NCBI RefSeq assembly: GCF_009741445.1 | Contig: NZ_CP046507.1 | Coordinates: 744,001-808,000, forward strand | Direction: 5' to 3' | Source: Mycobacterium avium subsp. avium | GTDB taxonomy: Bacteria; Actinomycetota; Actinomycetes; Mycobacteriales; Mycobacteriaceae | Length of the DNA stretch: 64,000 nt | Part shown: positions 7,943-16,596 of the stretch, piece by piece | How the letters are laid out: the number at the start of each line of letters is the position of its first letter | Position numbering within the stretch: position 1 is the stretch's first letter | Made by a program: the position numbers and the translations under genes | The notes under the pieces: generated by a model | Database searches by the model: none | Told to the model about the DNA's origin: nothing | What the model saw: the letters and a program-made list of their open reading frames with translations, nothing else

Positions 7943-10219
7943 TTAGGACCGCGGCGCCGGCTTGGGCACGACCTTTCCGCCGGGCGCGTCCCATCGCCGT
8001 TGCACCTCCCGCTCGGCGGCGGTGGCGATCAGACCCGACGGCGCGAACAACGCCGACGGCACCGGCTCGTCCTCGGTCAGCGGCCGGCTCAGCCGGCTGG
8101 CCGGCCCGCGAATCGCGCCGAGCGCGGCCAGCACCCCGGCGATCACCACGACGACCACGGCCGCCGCGAACGCGATGGACAGGCTGCCCTGGATGAAGGT
8201 GTTGCGGATGACCTGGTCGAGTTGATGCGCGTTACGGGCCGACCCGAACGACGTCCGGCCGGCGCTCTTCGCGGCCAGGTATTGGAAGTGTTGGGTCCAG
8301 TAGCCGACGGCGGGGTCGGCGGAGAAGATCTTCTGCCACGACGCGCTCAGCGTCACCACCAGATCCCAGAGCAGCGGCGCCCCGGGAATCCACGCCCACT
8401 TCAGCAGCCCCTTCTTGACGACGATCACGGTGATGACGGTCAGCGCGATCGCCGCCAGCAGCTGGTTGGCGATGCCGAACAGCGGGAACAGCGTGTTGAT
8501 GCCGCCCAGCGGGTCGGTCACCCCCATCAGCAGGATGCCGCCCCAGCCCGCCGCCACCGCGAGGCTGCACAGCCAGACACCGGGCCGCCAACTCGGGTTG
8601 CGCAGCCGGGCCAGCGGGCCGCCGATGTTGCCCAGGGTGTCGGAGAGCATGAACCGCGCGACCCGGGTGCCGGCGTCCACGGCGGTGAGGATGAACAGCG
8701 CCTCGAACATGATCGCGAAGTGGTACCAGAACGCCTTGAGCCCGGCGCCGCCGAACACCCGGTACAGCACCTCGGCCATGCCGACCGCCAGCGTGGGCGC
8801 CCCGCCGGTGCGCGACACGATGGACTTCTCGCCGACCGCGGCGGCGGCCCGGTTCAGCTGGTCGACAGTCGTTGGGGCGCCGGGCAATCCGAGCCCGTTG
8901 ACGTAGTGCGCGGCGGTGGCCGCGGTGCCGCCGGTCTGCGCGGCCGGGGCGTTGAGGGTGAAGTAGAGATGCTGGTCGAGGACGGCCGCGCTGATCAGCG
9001 CCATGACGGCCACGAACGACTCGGTCAGCATGCCGCCGTAGCCGATCAGCCGCATCTGGCTTTCCTTCTCCAGCAGCTTGGGCGTCGTCCCCGACGAGAT
9101 CAGCGCGTGGAATCCGGACAGCGCCCCGCAGGCGATGGTGATGAACAGGAACGGGAACAGCGCGCCGGAGAACACCGGCCCGTCGCCGCGGGAGGCGAAG
9201 TGCGACACCGCGGGCGCCTGCATGACCGGTCGCGCGATGCAGATGCCGACCGCCAGCAAGGCGATGGCGCCGACCTTCATGAAGGTCGACAGGTAATCGT
9301 GCGGCGCCAGCAGCAGCCACACCGGCAGCACCGACGCCACGAAGCCGTAGCCGATGATCAACCACGACACCGTCACCGGCGATAGGCTCAACCACGATGC
9401 GCCCCAAGGTGTTTCGGCGACCCAGCTGCCGGTGGCCACGGCGATCAGCAGCAGCGCGAAGCCGAGGACCGACACCTCGGCCACCCGGCCCGGCCGCAGG
9501 AAGCGCAGGTAGCAGCCCATGAACACCGCAATGGGGATGGTCATGACGATGGAGAACACGCCCCACGGGCTTTGGGCCAGTCCCCGCACCACCACCAGCG
9601 CCAGCACCGCGATGATGATCACCATGATGACGAACGCCCCGAGCAGCGCGGCCAGCCCGCCGGTGGCGCCCAGCTCGTCGCGGGCCATCTGGCCCAGCGA
9701 ACGCCCGCGCCGCCGGGTGGAGATCCACAAGACCAGGTAATCCTGCACCGCCCCGGCGAACACCGCCCCGGCGACGATCCAGATGGTGCACGGCAGGTAG
9801 CCCATCTGGGCGGCCAGCACCGGGCCGACCAGCGGCCCGGCCCCGGCGATGGCGGCGAAGTGGTGGCCGAACAGCACCCGGCGGTCGGTCGGCACGTAAT
9901 CGGCGCCGTCGTCCAGGATTTCGGCCGGCGTGGCGTGGTCGTCGCGCGGGTGCACGATCTTGCGTTCGATCAGCCGGGCATAGAACCGGAATCCGATCAG
10001 GTAGCTGCAGATCGCCGCGACGACGAACCACACCGCGTTGACCGGCTCACCCCGGGCGAACGCGATGACCGCCCAGGCGATCGCCCCGAGCACGGCGATG
10101 ACCGCGAACACGATCCGGTGCCGGGCCGTGATCGGGGAGCGGTCGACGATGGCGACGGGTGGCAGGTTGTGGTCGGTGTGCACGTAGCTGACGCCGTCGT
10201 CGCGCTCGGTGATTGCCAC
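7943..10219 (-). CDS. cstA: Carbon starvation protein A, pyruvate/peptide transporter
   Basis: A 758-residue polytopic membrane protein of the CstA family with many long hydrophobic segments, including a central FGHHFAAIAGAGPLVGPVLAAQ stretch characteristic of the family. The GTG at 10219 (MAITERDDG) gives the length of the M. tuberculosis orthologue Rv3063; the frame stays open upstream, but that part is not membrane-protein-like. CstA proteins import pyruvate or peptides, usually under carbon limitation. It lies between ligB, upstream on the same strand, and the Hsp70-like gene. Confidence 0.93.
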   Translation of the reverse strand: MAITERDDGVSYVHTDHNLPPVAIVDRSPITARHRIVFAVIAVLGAIAWAVIAFARGEPVNAVWFVVAAICSYLIGFRFYARLIERKIVHPRDDHATPAEILDDGADYVPTDRRVLFGHHFAAIAGAGPLVGPVLAAQMGYLPCTIWIVAGAVFAGAVQDYLVLWISTRRRGRSLGQMARDELGATGGLAALLGAFVIMVIIIAVLALVVVRGLAQSPWGVFSIVMTIPIAVFMGCYLRFLRPGRVAEVSVLGFALLLIAVATGSWVAETPWGASWLSLSPVTVSWLIIGYGFVASVLPVWLLLAPHDYLSTFMKVGAIALLAVGICIARPVMQAPAVSHFASRGDGPVFSGALFPFLFITIACGALSGFHALISSGTTPKLLEKESQMRLIGYGGMLTESFVAVMALISAAVLDQHLYFTLNAPAAQTGGTAATAAHYVNGLGLPGAPTTVDQLNRAAAAVGEKSIVSRTGGAPTLAVGMAEVLYRVFGGAGLKAFWYHFAIMFEALFILTAVDAGTRVARFMLSDTLGNIGGPLARLRNPSWRPGVWLCSLAVAAGWGGILLMGVTDPLGGINTLFPLFGIANQLLAAIALTVITVIVVKKGLLKWAWIPGAPLLWDLVVTLSASWQKIFSADPAVGYWTQHFQYLAAKSAGRTSFGSARNAHQLDQVIRNTFIQGSLSIAFAAAVVVVVIAGVLAALGAIRGPASRLSRPLTEDEPVPSALFAPSGLIATAAEREVQRRWDAPGGKVVPKPAPRS

Positions 10220-10268
10220 GGCGGAAACCCTACGCGCGCAAGAGCACCGGCGCGCGTCGAGCGGGTGA

Positions 10269-11819
10269 TCAGTACAGCGCGCGGACGGCGTCGATGGTGT
10301 CGGCCTCGGCGGGTCCCTTGTCGTCGCGGTAGCGCAGCACCCTGGCGAACCGCAGCGCCAGCCCGCCGGGGTAGCGCGAGGATTTCTGCACACCGTCCAC
10401 CGCCACCTCGACCACCTGCTCGGGTCGCACCCGCACCACGTAGCCGTCCGTGCCGCCGACGGCCAGCTCGGTGAACCGGGCCGTCTGCCAGTCCAGCATC
10501 GCGTCGGTCATGCCCTTGAAAGTCTTTCCCACCATGACGAATTCGCCGGTGGCCGGGTCGCGGGCGCCCAGGTGGATGTTGGACAGCTTGCCGCGGCGCC
10601 GCCCCGAGCCCCACTCCACGGCGAGCACCACCAGATCCAGCGTGTGCACCGGCTTGACCTTGAGCCAGCCCGCCCCGCGCCGGCCCGCCTGATAGGGCGC
10701 GCCCGGCGCCTTGGCCATCACGCCCTCGTGCCCGGCGGCCAGCGTCGCCTCCAGGAACCGGCCCGCCGCGTCGGGGTCGGCGGTGAGCAGCTGGTCGACC
10801 CGCTGCGCGGGCGGCACCAGGGCGTCCAGCGCGGCCAGCCGGTCGGTGGTCGGCGCGTCCAGCAGGTCGACGCCGTCGCAGTGCAGGATGTCGAAGAAGA
10901 ACACCGAAAGTGGTTGCGCCGCAACGGCTGCCGCGACATCTACCGAGTGGCCGAAGCGTGAGGCGGTGACCTGGAAGCGCTGCGGTGAGTTGTCCGGCCG
11001 CAGCGCGATCGCCTCACCGTCGGCGATCAGGGCCTCGACCGGCAGCGCCAGCGTCGCGGTCACCACCTCGGGCAGCCGGGCGGTGACGTCGTCGAGGCTT
11101 CGGGTGTAGACGGTGACCTGGTCGCCGGCGCGGTGGATCTGCACCCGCGCCCCGTCCAGCTTGGCCTCGAAAATCGCCTGCCCGCCGTGGCGTTCGATCG
11201 CCTCGGCCACACCCGCCGCGGTCTGGGCCAGCATCGGCGCGACCGGCCGGCCCACCCGCAGCGTGAAGGCGTCCAGCGCGGACGCCTCACCGGACAGCGC
11301 GGCCGCCTCCCCGGACAGCGCGGCCGCCGCCACCGCCGGCAGGTCACCGCCCAGCATCGCGGCGCGCTGCACCGCGGCGGCCGGTATCCCGGCGGCCCTG
11401 GCGACGGCGTCGGCCATGATCCCGGCCAGCGCGCCCTGGCGCAGTTCGCCGCCCAGCAGCCGCAGCAGAAACGTCTGCTCGGTCTCGGTGGCCGCGGCGA
11501 ACAACGCGTTCAGCAGGGCCGCGCGGCGCGCCTGGGCGCCCTTGCCCGCCACGGCGCCGATCTCGGCGAAGGCGGCGTCCACCGCGACAACGGTCAGCGT
11601 GGGATGTGCGGCCGCGGGCGGGCGCGAGCGCAACGCCGCCCAGCCGACCCCGATCTGGCGCTGCCGCAACTCACCGGACAGCCACGACACGACGATCGCG
11701 ACCAGGGCGGCGTCGGGTGCGGCCCGGCGCAGCAGGTCGGCGATGCGGGCGACTTTGGTCAGCCGCGACGGCGTGCCCCCGACGTCGGCCGACGCCGTCG
11801 CCACGTCGAAAAGCAGCAC
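10269..11819 (-). CDS. ligB: ATP-dependent DNA ligase LigB
   Basis: A 516-residue ATP-dependent ligase with the adenylation motif [12 protein letters not shown] (nucleophilic Lys) and downstream motifs [26 protein letters not shown] and AGWLKVKP. It joins nicked DNA using ATP and is an accessory to the NAD-dependent LigA; the fold also has the N-terminal DNA-binding domain. The GTG at 11819 matches the start of the M. tuberculosis protein; an ATG at 11849 would add ten residues. It carries a small tandem duplication (AALSGEA twice) in the linker between the N-terminal and adenylation domains. Confidence 0.93.
   Translation of the reverse strand: MLLFDVATASADVGGTPSRLTKVARIADLLRRAAPDAALVAIVVSWLSGELRQRQIGVGWAALRSRPPAAAHPTLTVVAVDAAFAEIGAVAGKGAQARRAALLNALFAAATETEQTFLLRLLGGELRQGALAGIMADAVARAAGIPAAAVQRAAMLGGDLPAVAAAALSGEAAALSGEASALDAFTLRVGRPVAPMLAQTAAGVAEAIERHGGQAIFEAKLDGARVQIHRAGDQVTVYTRSLDDVTARLPEVVTATLALPVEALIADGEAIALRPDNSPQRFQVTASRFGHSVDVAAAVAAQPLSVFFFDILHCDGVDLLDAPTTDRLAALDALVPPAQRVDQLLTADPDAAGRFLEATLAAGHEGVMAKAPGAPYQAGRRGAGWLKVKPVHTLDLVVLAVEWGSGRRRGKLSNIHLGARDPATGEFVMVGKTFKGMTDAMLDWQTARFTELAVGGTDGYVVRVRPEQVVEVAVDGVQKSSRYPGGLALRFARVLRYRDDKGPAEADTIDAVRALY
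11284..11325 (-). repeat. 21-bp tandem duplication inside ligB
   Basis: Two adjacent 21-bp units, 11284-11304 and 11305-11325, differ at one base. They encode AALSGEA twice in the linker between the DNA-binding and adenylation domains of LigB. The unit length keeps the frame. Confidence 0.8.
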
Positions 11820-11863
11820 GGTCGCCAGCTTGGCATGGCTCGGTGACAAGCGCCTGGAGCGGA

Positions 11864-11890
11864 CACGCTAGCGTGCCTACGTAACGTTAC
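11864..11890. promoter_or_regulatory. Two adjacent palindromes between ligB and an SDR gene
   Basis: CACGCTAGCGTG (11864-11875) and GTAACGTTAC (11881-11890) are both perfect palindromes, five bases apart. They lie in the 113-bp divergent region between ligB (minus) and the SDR gene at 11933 (plus). They are well placed as operators or part of a promoter. The regulator is unknown. Confidence 0.5.
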
Positions 11891-11932
11891 AAATCGCATG
11901 GATTCTGACAAGCCTGACAATGGGAGGTCCGG

Positions 11933-12691
11933 ATGGAGATCAACGGGAAGAAAGCCGTCGTCGTCGGCGGTGCATCGGGAATGGGACGCGCCAGCGCCGA
12001 GCTGTTCGCGGCGCGCGGCGCCGACGTGGCCATCCTCGACCGCGAGAGTTCCGACGGCAAGGCGATGGCCGAGGGCATCGGCGCCGCGTTCTACCCCGTC
12101 GACGTCACCGACTTCGCCGGCACCGAGGAGACCCTGCAGAGCGCGGTCGACAAGCTGGGCGGCCTGCACGTCATCGTCACCACCGCCGGAGGCGGGATCG
12201 CCAAACGGACCCTGACCAAGAACGGCCCGCACGACCTCGAATCCTTCCAGTCGGTGATCGACCTCAACCTCATCGCCACCTTCAACATCAGCCGGCTGGC
12301 CGCCGCGCACATGGCTAAGAACGAGCCCGAGGACGAGGAGCGCGGCGTCATCATCAACACCGCCTCCATCGCCGCCTTCGAGGGCCAGATCGGGCAGGTC
12401 GCCTACACCGCCGCCAAGGCCGCCATCGCCGGGATGTGCCTGACCATGGCGCGTGACCTCGGCTCGGTGGGGGTGCGGGTGCTGGCGATCGCCCCCAGCC
12501 TGTTCGCCACCGGTTTGACCCAGGGCATTCCCGACGAGTTCGCGACGCAGCTGACCAAGGACGCGGCCTTCCCCAAGCGCCTCGGCCGTCCCGAGGAGTA
12601 CGCGAAGCTGGCCCTGGCCATCGTGGACAACCCGATGCTCAACGGCCAGTGCCTGCGGCTGGACGCCGGTCAGCGGTTCGCGCCCAAGTAG
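11933..12691 (+). CDS. SDR family oxidoreductase, HSD10-like
   Basis: A 252-residue short-chain dehydrogenase with cofactor motif VGGASGMGR, a central INTASIAAFEGQIGQ segment and YTAAK active site, followed by the short SLFATGL substrate loop seen in 3-hydroxyacyl-CoA/17-beta-hydroxysteroid dehydrogenase type 10 relatives. It probably oxidises a 3-hydroxyacyl-CoA or steroid-like alcohol with NAD. The ATG has a strong GGGAGG upstream. It precedes fadE22 by 111 bp on the same strand, which supports a role in beta-oxidation. Confidence 0.85.
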   Translation: MEINGKKAVVVGGASGMGRASAELFAARGADVAILDRESSDGKAMAEGIGAAFYPVDVTDFAGTEETLQSAVDKLGGLHVIVTTAGGGIAKRTLTKNGPHDLESFQSVIDLNLIATFNISRLAAAHMAKNEPEDEERGVIINTASIAAFEGQIGQVAYTAAKAAIAGMCLTMARDLGSVGVRVLAIAPSLFATGLTQGIPDEFATQLTKDAAFPKRLGRPEEYAKLALAIVDNPMLNGQCLRLDAGQRFAPK

Positions 12692-12721
12692 GCGCCCCCC
12701 GCCGGAACCCTCCTCGCATTA

Positions 12722-12730
12722 AGTACACTC
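12722..12730 (+). promoter_or_regulatory. AGTACACTC promoter element upstream of fadE22
   Basis: The 9-mer AGTACACTC contains TACACT, a good fit to a mycobacterial -10 hexamer, about 75 bp before fadE22. The identical 9-mer stands at 15339-15347 before the thiolase-like gene. It may be a shared promoter or an operator of the nearby double GntR regulator. Confidence 0.4.
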
Positions 12731-12741
12731 TTTAGGCAGCC

Positions 12742-12766
12742 GCCCCGCTTCCCCTCGAAGCGGGGC
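12742..12766 (+). terminator. Strong hairpin before fadE22
   Basis: A perfect 9-bp stem GCCCCGCTT/AAGCGGGGC with a 7-base loop. It follows the SDR stop by 50 bp and lacks a U-tract. It may end the SDR transcript; because the likely fadE22 -10 lies upstream of it, it would also form in the fadE22 5' leader. Confidence 0.45.
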
Positions 12767-12802
12767 AGGCACCCATCCCGGTACGGCGAGGAGGGCTCCC
12801 GC

Positions 12803-14968
12803 ATGGGTATCGCACTGACCGACGACCATCGTGAACTCGCCGAGGTGGCCCGCGGGTTTCTGACGTCGCAGAAGGCGCGCTGGGCGGCGCGGTCGCTGCT
12901 GGATGCCACCGACGAGCCGCGGCCCGGGTTCTGGCCGAACCTGGTCGAGCTGGGCTGGCTCGGCCTGCACATCGACGAAGAGTACGGCGGCTCCGGCTTC
13001 GGGCTGCCCGAACTGGTCGTGGTCGTCGAGGAGCTCGGCCGCGCGGTGGCGCCCGGCCCGTTCGTGCCGACCGTCATCGCGTCGGCGGTGATCGCCAAAA
13101 ACGGTACGGCAGAACAGAAGTCGCGGCTGTTGCCCGACTTGATCGACGGAACCGTCACCGCGGGCATCGGCCTGGACAGCCGGGTGCGGCTGGGCGACGG
13201 GGTGGCCGACGGCGAGGCCGGGATCCTGCTGGGCGCCGGGCTGGCCGGGCTGTTGCTGATCGCCGCGGGCGACGACGTGCTGGTGCTCGAGCGGGACCGC
13301 GACGGCGTCTCGGTCGACGTGCCGGACAACTTCGACCCGACCCGCCGGTCCGGGCGGGTGCGGCTGGACAACGTGCGGGTGTCCGACGCCGACGTGCTCG
13401 CCGGCGCGCGGCCCTCGGCGCTGGCCCGGGCCCGCACCCTGCTGGCCGCCGAGGCGGTGGGCGGGGCCTCGGACTGTGTCGACGCGGCCGTCGCCTACGC
13501 CAAGGTGCGCCAGCAGTTCGGCCGCACCATCGCCACCTTCCAGGCGGTCAAGCATCACTGCGCAAACATGTTGGTGGGCGCCGAGTCCGGGATCGCCGCG
13601 GTGTGGGACGCCGCCCGCGCGGCGGGCGAGGACGAAGACCAGTTCCACCTGATCGCCGCGGTCGCCGCGGCGCTGGCCTTCCCGGCGTATGTGCGCAACG
13701 CCGAACTCAACATCCAGGTGCACGGCGGCATCGGCTTCACCTGGGAACACGACGCGCACCTGCACCTGCGCCGGGCGGTGGTGACCGCGGCCCTGTTCGG
13801 CGGGGACGCACCGGCCGCCGACGTCTTCGAACGCACCGCCGCCGGCACCGTCCGGGACAACAGCCTCGACCTGCCGCCGGAGGCCGAGGAGTTGCGCACC
13901 AAGATCCGGGCCGACGCCGCCGCGATCGCCGCCCTGGACAAAGACGCCCAGCTCGACAAGCTCATCGAGACCGGTTACGTGATGCCGCACTGGCCCAAAC
14001 CGTGGGGCCGGGCGGCCGACGCCGTCGAGCAACTGGTCATCGAGGAGGAATTCCGCGCGGCCGGCATCAAGCGGCCCGACTACGGCATCACCGGCTGGGT
14101 GATCCTGACCCTCATCCAGCACGGAACCCCTTGGCAAATAGAAAGATTCGTGGAGAAGGCGCTGCGCAAAGACGAAATCTGGTGCCAGCTGTTCTCCGAG
14201 CCGGACGCCGGCTCGGACGCGGCGTCGATCAAGACGCGCGCCACCCGGGTGGAGGGCGGCTGGAAGATCAACGGGCAGAAGGTGTGGACCAGCGGGGCGC
14301 ACTACTGCGCGCGCGGGCTGGCCACCGTGCGCACCGACCCCGACGCACCCAAGCACGCCGGCATCACCACGGTGATCGTCGACATGAAGGCGCCCGAGGT
14401 CGAGGTGCGGCCGCTGCGGCAGATCACCGGCGGATCGGACTTCAACGAGGTCTTCTTCAACGACCTGTTCGTGCCCGACGAGGACGTGGTGGGAACGCCC
14501 AACTCCGGGTGGACGGTCGCCCGTGCGACGCTGGGCAACGAGCGGGTCAGCATCGGCGGCAGCGGGTCGTTCTACGAAGGCCTGGCCGACCAACTGGTGC
14601 AGCTGGCCCAGCAGCGGCCGGATCGGTTGGCAGGCGGGAAGATTCGCGTCGGCTCCTACCTCGCCGAGGAGACCGCGCTGCGGCTGCTGAACCTGCGGCG
14701 CGCCGCGCGCAGCGTCGAGGGCACGGGGCCCGGCCCGGAGGGCAACGTCACCAAGCTGAAGCTGGCCGAACACATGGTGGAGGGCGCGGCGATCATGGCG
14801 GCGCTGCTGGGCCCCGAGGTCGCGCTGACCGACGGTCCCGGTGCCCTGTCCGGCCGGCTGATGATGGGGGCCCGCGGCATGGCGATCGCCGGCGGCACCT
14901 CGGAGGTGACGCGCAATCAGATCGCCGAGCGGATCCTGGGCATGCCGCGCGACCCGCTGATCAACTAG
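12803..14968 (+). CDS. fadE22: Double-domain acyl-CoA dehydrogenase FadE22
   Basis: A 721-residue protein made of two acyl-CoA dehydrogenase modules, the size of M. tuberculosis FadE22 (Rv3061c). The first half (about 1-350) has the ACAD N-terminal helices and VHGGIGFTWEHDAHLHLRRA; the second half (about 370-721) has a fuller set: CQLFSEPDAGSD, WKINGQKVWTSGAHY, and C-terminal MAIAGGTSEVTRNQIAERILG. Such fused dehydrogenases act in beta-oxidation of fatty or steroid side-chain acyl-CoA with FAD. The ATG follows GAGGAGG. Neighbouring SDR, DUF35-thiolase pair and GntR regulator fit a lipid-degradation locus. Confidence 0.92.
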   Translation: MGIALTDDHRELAEVARGFLTSQKARWAARSLLDATDEPRPGFWPNLVELGWLGLHIDEEYGGSGFGLPELVVVVEELGRAVAPGPFVPTVIASAVIAKNGTAEQKSRLLPDLIDGTVTAGIGLDSRVRLGDGVADGEAGILLGAGLAGLLLIAAGDDVLVLERDRDGVSVDVPDNFDPTRRSGRVRLDNVRVSDADVLAGARPSALARARTLLAAEAVGGASDCVDAAVAYAKVRQQFGRTIATFQAVKHHCANMLVGAESGIAAVWDAARAAGEDEDQFHLIAAVAAALAFPAYVRNAELNIQVHGGIGFTWEHDAHLHLRRAVVTAALFGGDAPAADVFERTAAGTVRDNSLDLPPEAEELRTKIRADAAAIAALDKDAQLDKLIETGYVMPHWPKPWGRAADAVEQLVIEEEFRAAGIKRPDYGITGWVILTLIQHGTPWQIERFVEKALRKDEIWCQLFSEPDAGSDAASIKTRATRVEGGWKINGQKVWTSGAHYCARGLATVRTDPDAPKHAGITTVIVDMKAPEVEVRPLRQITGGSDFNEVFFNDLFVPDEDVVGTPNSGWTVARATLGNERVSIGGSGSFYEGLADQLVQLAQQRPDRLAGGKIRVGSYLAEETALRLLNLRRAARSVEGTGPGPEGNVTKLKLAEHMVEGAAIMAALLGPEVALTDGPGALSGRLMMGARGMAIAGGTSEVTRNQIAERILGMPRDPLIN

Positions 14969-14993
14969 CGACCGGGCCGCGTCGGCCCGCGGC

Positions 14994-15329
14994 TCAGGCC
15001 GGGGCGAACCGCGGGGCGCCGCCGCTGCCGCGCTCCGGCAGCAGCGTCACCGGCATCCCGCAGGTCACCGAATCCGGTTCGCAGTCAACGATATTGCCGG
15101 CAACCCGCAGATCGCTCTGCTCGGCGAGCTCGACGATGGCGATCACATACGGGGTAGGGATCTCCGGGTTGTAGGGGTGATGGTTGACGGTGTAGGTGAA
15201 CACCGTGCCGCGCCCGCAGACCTCGCGGGCCACCAGCGCGCCGCCGCAGTCGCGGCATCGGCCGCTGGCCGGATGCACCCAGCGCGCGCAGCCGTCGCAG
15301 TACTCGATGCGCAGCGGCCCGTCCGACAC
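14994..15329 (-). CDS. Zn-ribbon/OB-fold (DUF35) protein
   Basis: A 111-residue protein with a rubredoxin-like zinc ribbon, CDGCARW...CRDCG (about 11-30), and a C-terminal OB-fold with FTYTVNHHPYNPEIPTPYVIAIVEL. DUF35 proteins partner thiolase-like or MaoC-like enzymes, as with the ChsH2/Ltp pairs in sterol side-chain cleavage, and may hold acyl-CoA. The GTG at 15329 is 56 bp from the divergent thiolase-like gene, the expected partner. Confidence 0.85.
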   Translation of the reverse strand: MSDGPLRIEYCDGCARWVHPASGRCRDCGGALVAREVCGRGTVFTYTVNHHPYNPEIPTPYVIAIVELAEQSDLRVAGNIVDCEPDSVTCGMPVTLLPERGSGGAPRFAPA

Positions 15330-15338
15330 GACGAATAC

Positions 15339-15347
15339 AGTACACTC
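15339..15347. promoter_or_regulatory. AGTACACTC element between DUF35 and thiolase-like genes
   Basis: The same AGTACACTC 9-mer as upstream of fadE22, here in the 56-bp divergent region of the DUF35 and thiolase-like genes. TACACT could serve as -10 for the plus-strand gene. Confidence 0.4.
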
Positions 15348-15385
15348 AATTGGTTCGACGCGGCGACGGTGTGGTCTGACGGGCG

Positions 15386-16588
15386 GTGTGCATGGCGCAT
15401 TTCGAGAAGGACGCGATCCTGTCCGGCATCGGGATCTCCCGGATCGGACGCCGCACCGGCATACCGGGCCTGGAGCTGACCATGGAGGCGGTCCGGGCCG
15501 CCGTCGCCGACGCCGGCCTGGCCCCGACCGACATCGACGGCATCGCCACCCTGGGCGACACGCCCGCCGCCGACGTCAACGCCCAGCTGGGCATCGACGC
15601 CGCCGACTGCGGCTCCGGGTTCGGCACCGGCGGGTTGCTCTCCCCGGTGATGTCGGCCTGCCGCGCCGTGGCCGAACGCCGCGCCCGCCACGTGGTCGTC
15701 TACCGGACCATCCAGATGCTCGGCGGCACCGTCCCGGTCAAGCAGGAACCCAACGCGGCGGCCCCCCCGCTGGCCCGGATGTTCGAGACCCCCGAGGGCG
15801 AGCCCAAGCCCGCCGTCGGCGCGATGGACGACGTCAACGATCTGGTCGCCGCGCACGCCTACTCCGCCGCCAACTGGCTGGCGCTGAACTGCCGCCGCCA
15901 CATGCAGCTGTACGGCACCCGCAAGGAACAGCTGGGCTGGGTGGCCCTCAACGGCAGGCGCAACGCCGCACTGAATCCCCTTGCGGTGTACCGCGATCCG
16001 ATGACCATGGCCGACTACCTGGGTGCTCGGCCGGTGTCCACCCCGCTGGGGCTGCTGGACTGCGACGTCCCGATCGACGGCTCGATCGCCGTGGTGGTCT
16101 CGCATCTCGAGTACGCGCCCGACTGCCCGCACCGCGCGGTGCAGGTCGAGGCGATCGGCGGCTCCGACGGCGCCGGCGGCTGGTTCCACCGCGCCGACTA
16201 CCCGAAGATGGCGATGTCGGACGCGGCGGCGCAGATGTGGTCGCGCACCGACCTGACGGCCGCCGACCTCGACGTCGCCCAGTTGTACGACGGGTTCACC
16301 TTTCTCACCCTGGCCTGGCTGGAAGCCCTCGGGGTCTGCGGCGACGGCGAAGCCGGACCGTTCGTGGAGGGCGGGGCGCGCATCGCCCGCGACGGCGAGC
16401 TGCCGTTGAACACCTACGGCGGTCAACTCTCCGCGGGGCGCATGCACGGCTATTGGGCGCTGCACGAGGGGTGCCTGCAGTTGCGCGGCGACGCGGGGGA
16501 GCGGCAGGTGGCGCGCCGCCCGCAGGTGGGCGTGGTGTCCGTCGGCGGCGGGCCCGTCGCGGGATGCATGCTGCTCACCTGCCGGTAG
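15386..16588 (+). CDS. Thiolase-like lipid-transfer family protein
   Basis: A 400-residue thiolase-superfamily protein. IDGIATLGDTPAADVNAQLGI and the C-terminal NTYGGQLSAGRMHGYWALHEGCLQLRGD followed by GGGPVAGCMLL match the lipid-transfer (Ltp/SCP2-thiolase) branch. By spacing, the nucleophilic Cys position seems to fall in the FGTGG segment and not on a Cys, so it may be an aldolase-like or non-classical member acting with its DUF35 partner. Start choices are GTG 15386 or ATG 15392 (MAHFEKD). The stop is 8 bp before the GntR regulator. Confidence 0.82.
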   Translation: MCMAHFEKDAILSGIGISRIGRRTGIPGLELTMEAVRAAVADAGLAPTDIDGIATLGDTPAADVNAQLGIDAADCGSGFGTGGLLSPVMSACRAVAERRARHVVVYRTIQMLGGTVPVKQEPNAAAPPLARMFETPEGEPKPAVGAMDDVNDLVAAHAYSAANWLALNCRRHMQLYGTRKEQLGWVALNGRRNAALNPLAVYRDPMTMADYLGARPVSTPLGLLDCDVPIDGSIAVVVSHLEYAPDCPHRAVQVEAIGGSDGAGGWFHRADYPKMAMSDAAAQMWSRTDLTAADLDVAQLYDGFTFLTLAWLEALGVCGDGEAGPFVEGGARIARDGELPLNTYGGQLSAGRMHGYWALHEGCLQLRGDAGERQVARRPQVGVVSVGGGPVAGCMLLTCR

Positions 16589-16596
16589 GGCGATCG

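Noticed and set aside
7349..9385. 678-codon plus-strand open frame over cstA and the Hsp70-like gene
   Set aside because: Composition is a frame shadow of cstA and the Hsp70-like gene; no motif or ribosome site.
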